Below are positions 61,436 through 64,000 of a DNA stretch of 64,000 nt, one piece after another. Numbering within the stretch: position 1 is the first letter of the stretch; each line of letters opens with the position of its first letter. Under the pieces are notes generated by a model that had not been told where the DNA came from, made no database searches, and saw only the letters and a list, made by a program, of their open reading frames with translations. The stretch is from Manduca sexta (Eukaryota > Arthropoda > Insecta > Lepidoptera > Sphingidae), in contig NC_051134.1 of the NCBI RefSeq assembly GCF_014839805.1, positions 9,269,170 through 9,333,169 of the forward strand. Reading direction: 5' to 3'. A program made the translations under genes and the position numbers.

Positions 61436-62492
61436 CTTGATGATTGATATTGAAAGAGATCTCCGTTAAAAAGCTAGACAAAAACAGCTATAAGGGAGCA
61501 CCACCTTGTGATGAACTTGCTACACTCTTTGCGTCAGACGGCGTTCTAGGGTCAGGCATAATTCACAGGAATTAAGCGAATACATTTGGTACAGGGTTAG
61601 CTCCAGGATCTATCTCTGGCCTCTTAATGATTATAAACATTAAACGGATCAACTGAATACGTTAGTATAACGAATTTTAAAGTTAGAATCACGTAACTTG
61701 TAAATGTCAAATAACTATAAATAAATTCGAATATTATTAGAATTTAATATAATAAAATCATAAAACAAATAGTGCTGGTTCATAGAACAACCACTGACAT
61801 CCGAAAGCCCAAATATTTTTACTCTTTGGATTATAAATCCTTCCTTCATCCCTATTCCTTTTCAATGAGGCTGGCAAATCATCCATCATTCTTTTGGGAT
61901 TGTAAGCAGAGATTCCAAGTGAAGCGGTTTTAGTGGTTCATAACCAATTTACATCCGTTGTTTGTAATGTTTCTAATTATTTTCCCAGGAATAAGTCACA
62001 CACAAACCATGTAAATCACCGGCAATAGGTATATTATATACTACATATTTGATTTCTTCCCTAACCTCATTTCTATATAAACGTAATGTTAATAATATTC
62101 CAGAATAAATCTGCATCATATCACTAAAAACTTGCTACGTGAAAAGAGAATAATTCAGAAATTACACAGTTTGCCCACATATACATGACGCTATTATTAC
62201 CGAAAGGATAGGCAGAGGTTTAACCAGACCATCAACTATTTTACAAAAATACACTCTTTATATTTATAATATCATTAAGGATCATAGACTCAAGGCTGTT
62301 TTTACATCCCACGCGTCTACTTCGCAGTTTTTTACAAACATAATGTCAATAGTATCCTCAGGCCTTTATCAACTATGTATTATTAAATTAACCTAACCCA
62401 TACCCAAACGGTTAGGTAGAATAGCAACTGGTACTCATTTAGCCAAGATTATATCTCCCTTATGTGATAGGGGCGACTCCACCAATACTATG

Positions 62493-62800
62493 TTATATAA
62501 TAATAATTCTTCCCATGTATTATATACTGCCCATTGTTGTCCACGGGCCTCCTGTACTGAGAGGGTTTAGGCCTTAATCCACCACGCTGGCTTTTAATTT
62601 GCAGTCTTCGCATCGAAATTCTAATGTAGAGTTCTTGAGTATGTATTTCTCATAATGTTTTCTTTTACCGTTAAAAAGAACGATAAATAATGAATATATA
62701 CATACATAACTTGGAACAGCCAGGAGGTGTATGCCTTGGGTTTTGAACCTATGGACCTTGGTTTCGACAATCCTTTCCGTTCACAACTAGGCTATCGTGC
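62493..62800 (-). mobile_element. SINE family A, minus strand, diverged full copy
   Basis: It has reverse tail ATATACTGCCCATTG, reverse body CCACGCTGGC and reverse A box AACTAGGCTATC at the right end. Confidence 0.6.
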
Positions 62801-63184
62801 ACTCTTCTATTGCCGTTGGATAATAATCCCAACATCGAGCAAATTAGGCACCGCACAGACGCTGTTAATTTGTCACGGGAAAATTATGAACAGTAATATG
62901 AAACTGATGGCGTAGTGTCTGTGCAACAAGTTGACAGCGTCTGCGAGATTCCTTAGCTGTATTTTTTCTGAATGAAAAAATCATATAAATTTTATCAAGG
63001 TAACTGATTATATTGATGCCAGATTGATCAATTAATGGCCTACTAATACCTCCAGTCACGACTTTTATAGTAGAAAAAGAATTTTAATCATTTTTTTGTC
63101 CATATTTCTTTCATAGCAATATACTTATCTGATTTATTTTTCTATGTGAAGGTTGTCCCAGAAATCGCTTTTAGTGATATTATG

Positions 63185-63470
63185 ATTGTTTTTTATACGC
63201 ACACAGTAAAGTAACTCCACTGTGTCTGATGGTAAGTAGAGTGGGCTCCAATAAAATCGACACAATTATGCCGGCCTATTGGAACGGAATATACACATTA
63301 CACAGGCTGATCATGGAACGCGCCACTTACGTGGGCCACTATGGCGAAAAAAAAAATAGGTGAAATGATAAAGCCGGCATAATTATCTCGACTATCAACA
63401 CAATCGGCACCTCAGAGCGGTGTACCGCGCACGCGATAAAACTACGACATCAAGGCTCTCAGGAAGAGTA
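63185..63470 (+). repeat. Interspersed repeat family C, partial, followed by SINE scrap
   Basis: TGTCTGATGGTAAGTAGAG, TGCCGGCCTATTGGAACG and GTGGGCCACTATGGCG. After an A-run come a shuffled piece (CCGGCATAATTATC) and a SINE D-like end (CACCTCAGAGCGGTG). Confidence 0.5.
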
Positions 63471-63695
63471 TAAAATATTAAATATTGCTATAATACCAAC
63501 TTGTGAAACCATTTACCCTTTCGCTTTCAAAAGTCGAAGAGTATTTTGAAAATAGAATTACGTAATCAAACCTCGTCTAGTTCATCTCTTTCCTGCCTAG
63601 GCAATTCGACATTGGTTGAAAGGTGTTATCCGCACTCGAAGCAATATTTTTAGCCTTAGATTGCAAATCCAAAGGTTATCTACCTCTACGTTATG

Positions 63696-63756
63696 CATGG
63701 ATATTTCGGCCTTTAAAATTTAATATGACGAAATTTTAAAGGCCGAAATATCCATG
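63696..63756. repeat. Perfect 26-bp inverted repeat with 9-nt loop
   Basis: Left arm 63696-63721 (CATGGATATTTCGGCC... ) pairs without mismatch with 63731-63756; the spacer AATATGACG is at 63722-63730. Confidence 0.92.
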
Positions 63757-64000
63757 TATATTAATTATTTTTACGTTTTTCTTTCAACTGCGAGAACTAA
63801 TCACTAACTAGACGTGAATTTAAATTCTTTACTTGTCAATACTTGTTTAGTTACCCAGATTAAAGGTGAAACAAAATGTATGAAAAATAGACCTTAAGCT
63901 ATAACCTTAAGTGGTTAGAGGAGTTTTTTTCTGGGTTTGTAGTCGGTATGGTTATTAATTGAACACAACAGTTCGCTAGAAGATTAGGGTCTTGTTTTTT

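Overview
The window is a stretch of AT-rich insect nuclear DNA. It is most likely from a moth or butterfly. The evidence is a single-copy cuticular-protein gene with the insect layout (tiny first exon, long first intron), several families of tRNA-derived SINEs and other short repeats of a type I recognise from Lepidoptera, and Penelope-like, Helitron-like and hAT-like remnants. There are no operons, long open frames or bacterial signals. Most of the sequence is gene-poor and repeat-rich.

Two protein genes can be supported, both on the + strand. The first is a Pro/Val/Tyr-repeat cuticular-type protein. Exon 1 is at about 27052-27098 (it codes only MKTP), a 6.07 kb intron follows, and exon 2 is at 33171-34238; the spliced protein has 359 residues. 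The second is a very small secreted-peptide gene at 53669-54965. It has a TATA box, a 5' UTR of about 25 nt, two coding exons with clean splice sites and a canonical poly(A) signal 30 bp after the stop. It encodes 44 residues with a signal peptide and two Lys-Arg sites that bracket FIRHFASTY. I do not recognise this peptide; it is the strongest candidate for something undescribed.

Layout. 1-6.2 kb: no gene, degenerate repeats only. 6.2-27 kb: repeats, including hAT-like MITEs, tRNA-type SINEs and a LINE 3' end at about 17.4-17.8 kb. 27-34.6 kb: the cuticular gene, with an unexplained minus-strand ORF inside its intron. 35-53 kb: the densest repeat region, with four near full-length copies of one tRNA-derived SINE in the same orientation, one of them nested in a hAT-like MITE with a 12-bp target duplication, and a striking pair of adjoining palindromes at 46519-46611. 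52.9-55 kb: a Penelope-like endonuclease fragment and its terminal repeats, directly followed by the small-peptide gene. 55-64 kb: repeats, a second Penelope-like pair in inverted orientation, and a 26-bp perfect hairpin at 63696-63756.

The two genes share a secretory character and similar TATAAATA core promoters, but nothing in the sequence shows that they act together. No CRISPR, operon, tRNA gene proper, rRNA or known miRNA was found by eye.
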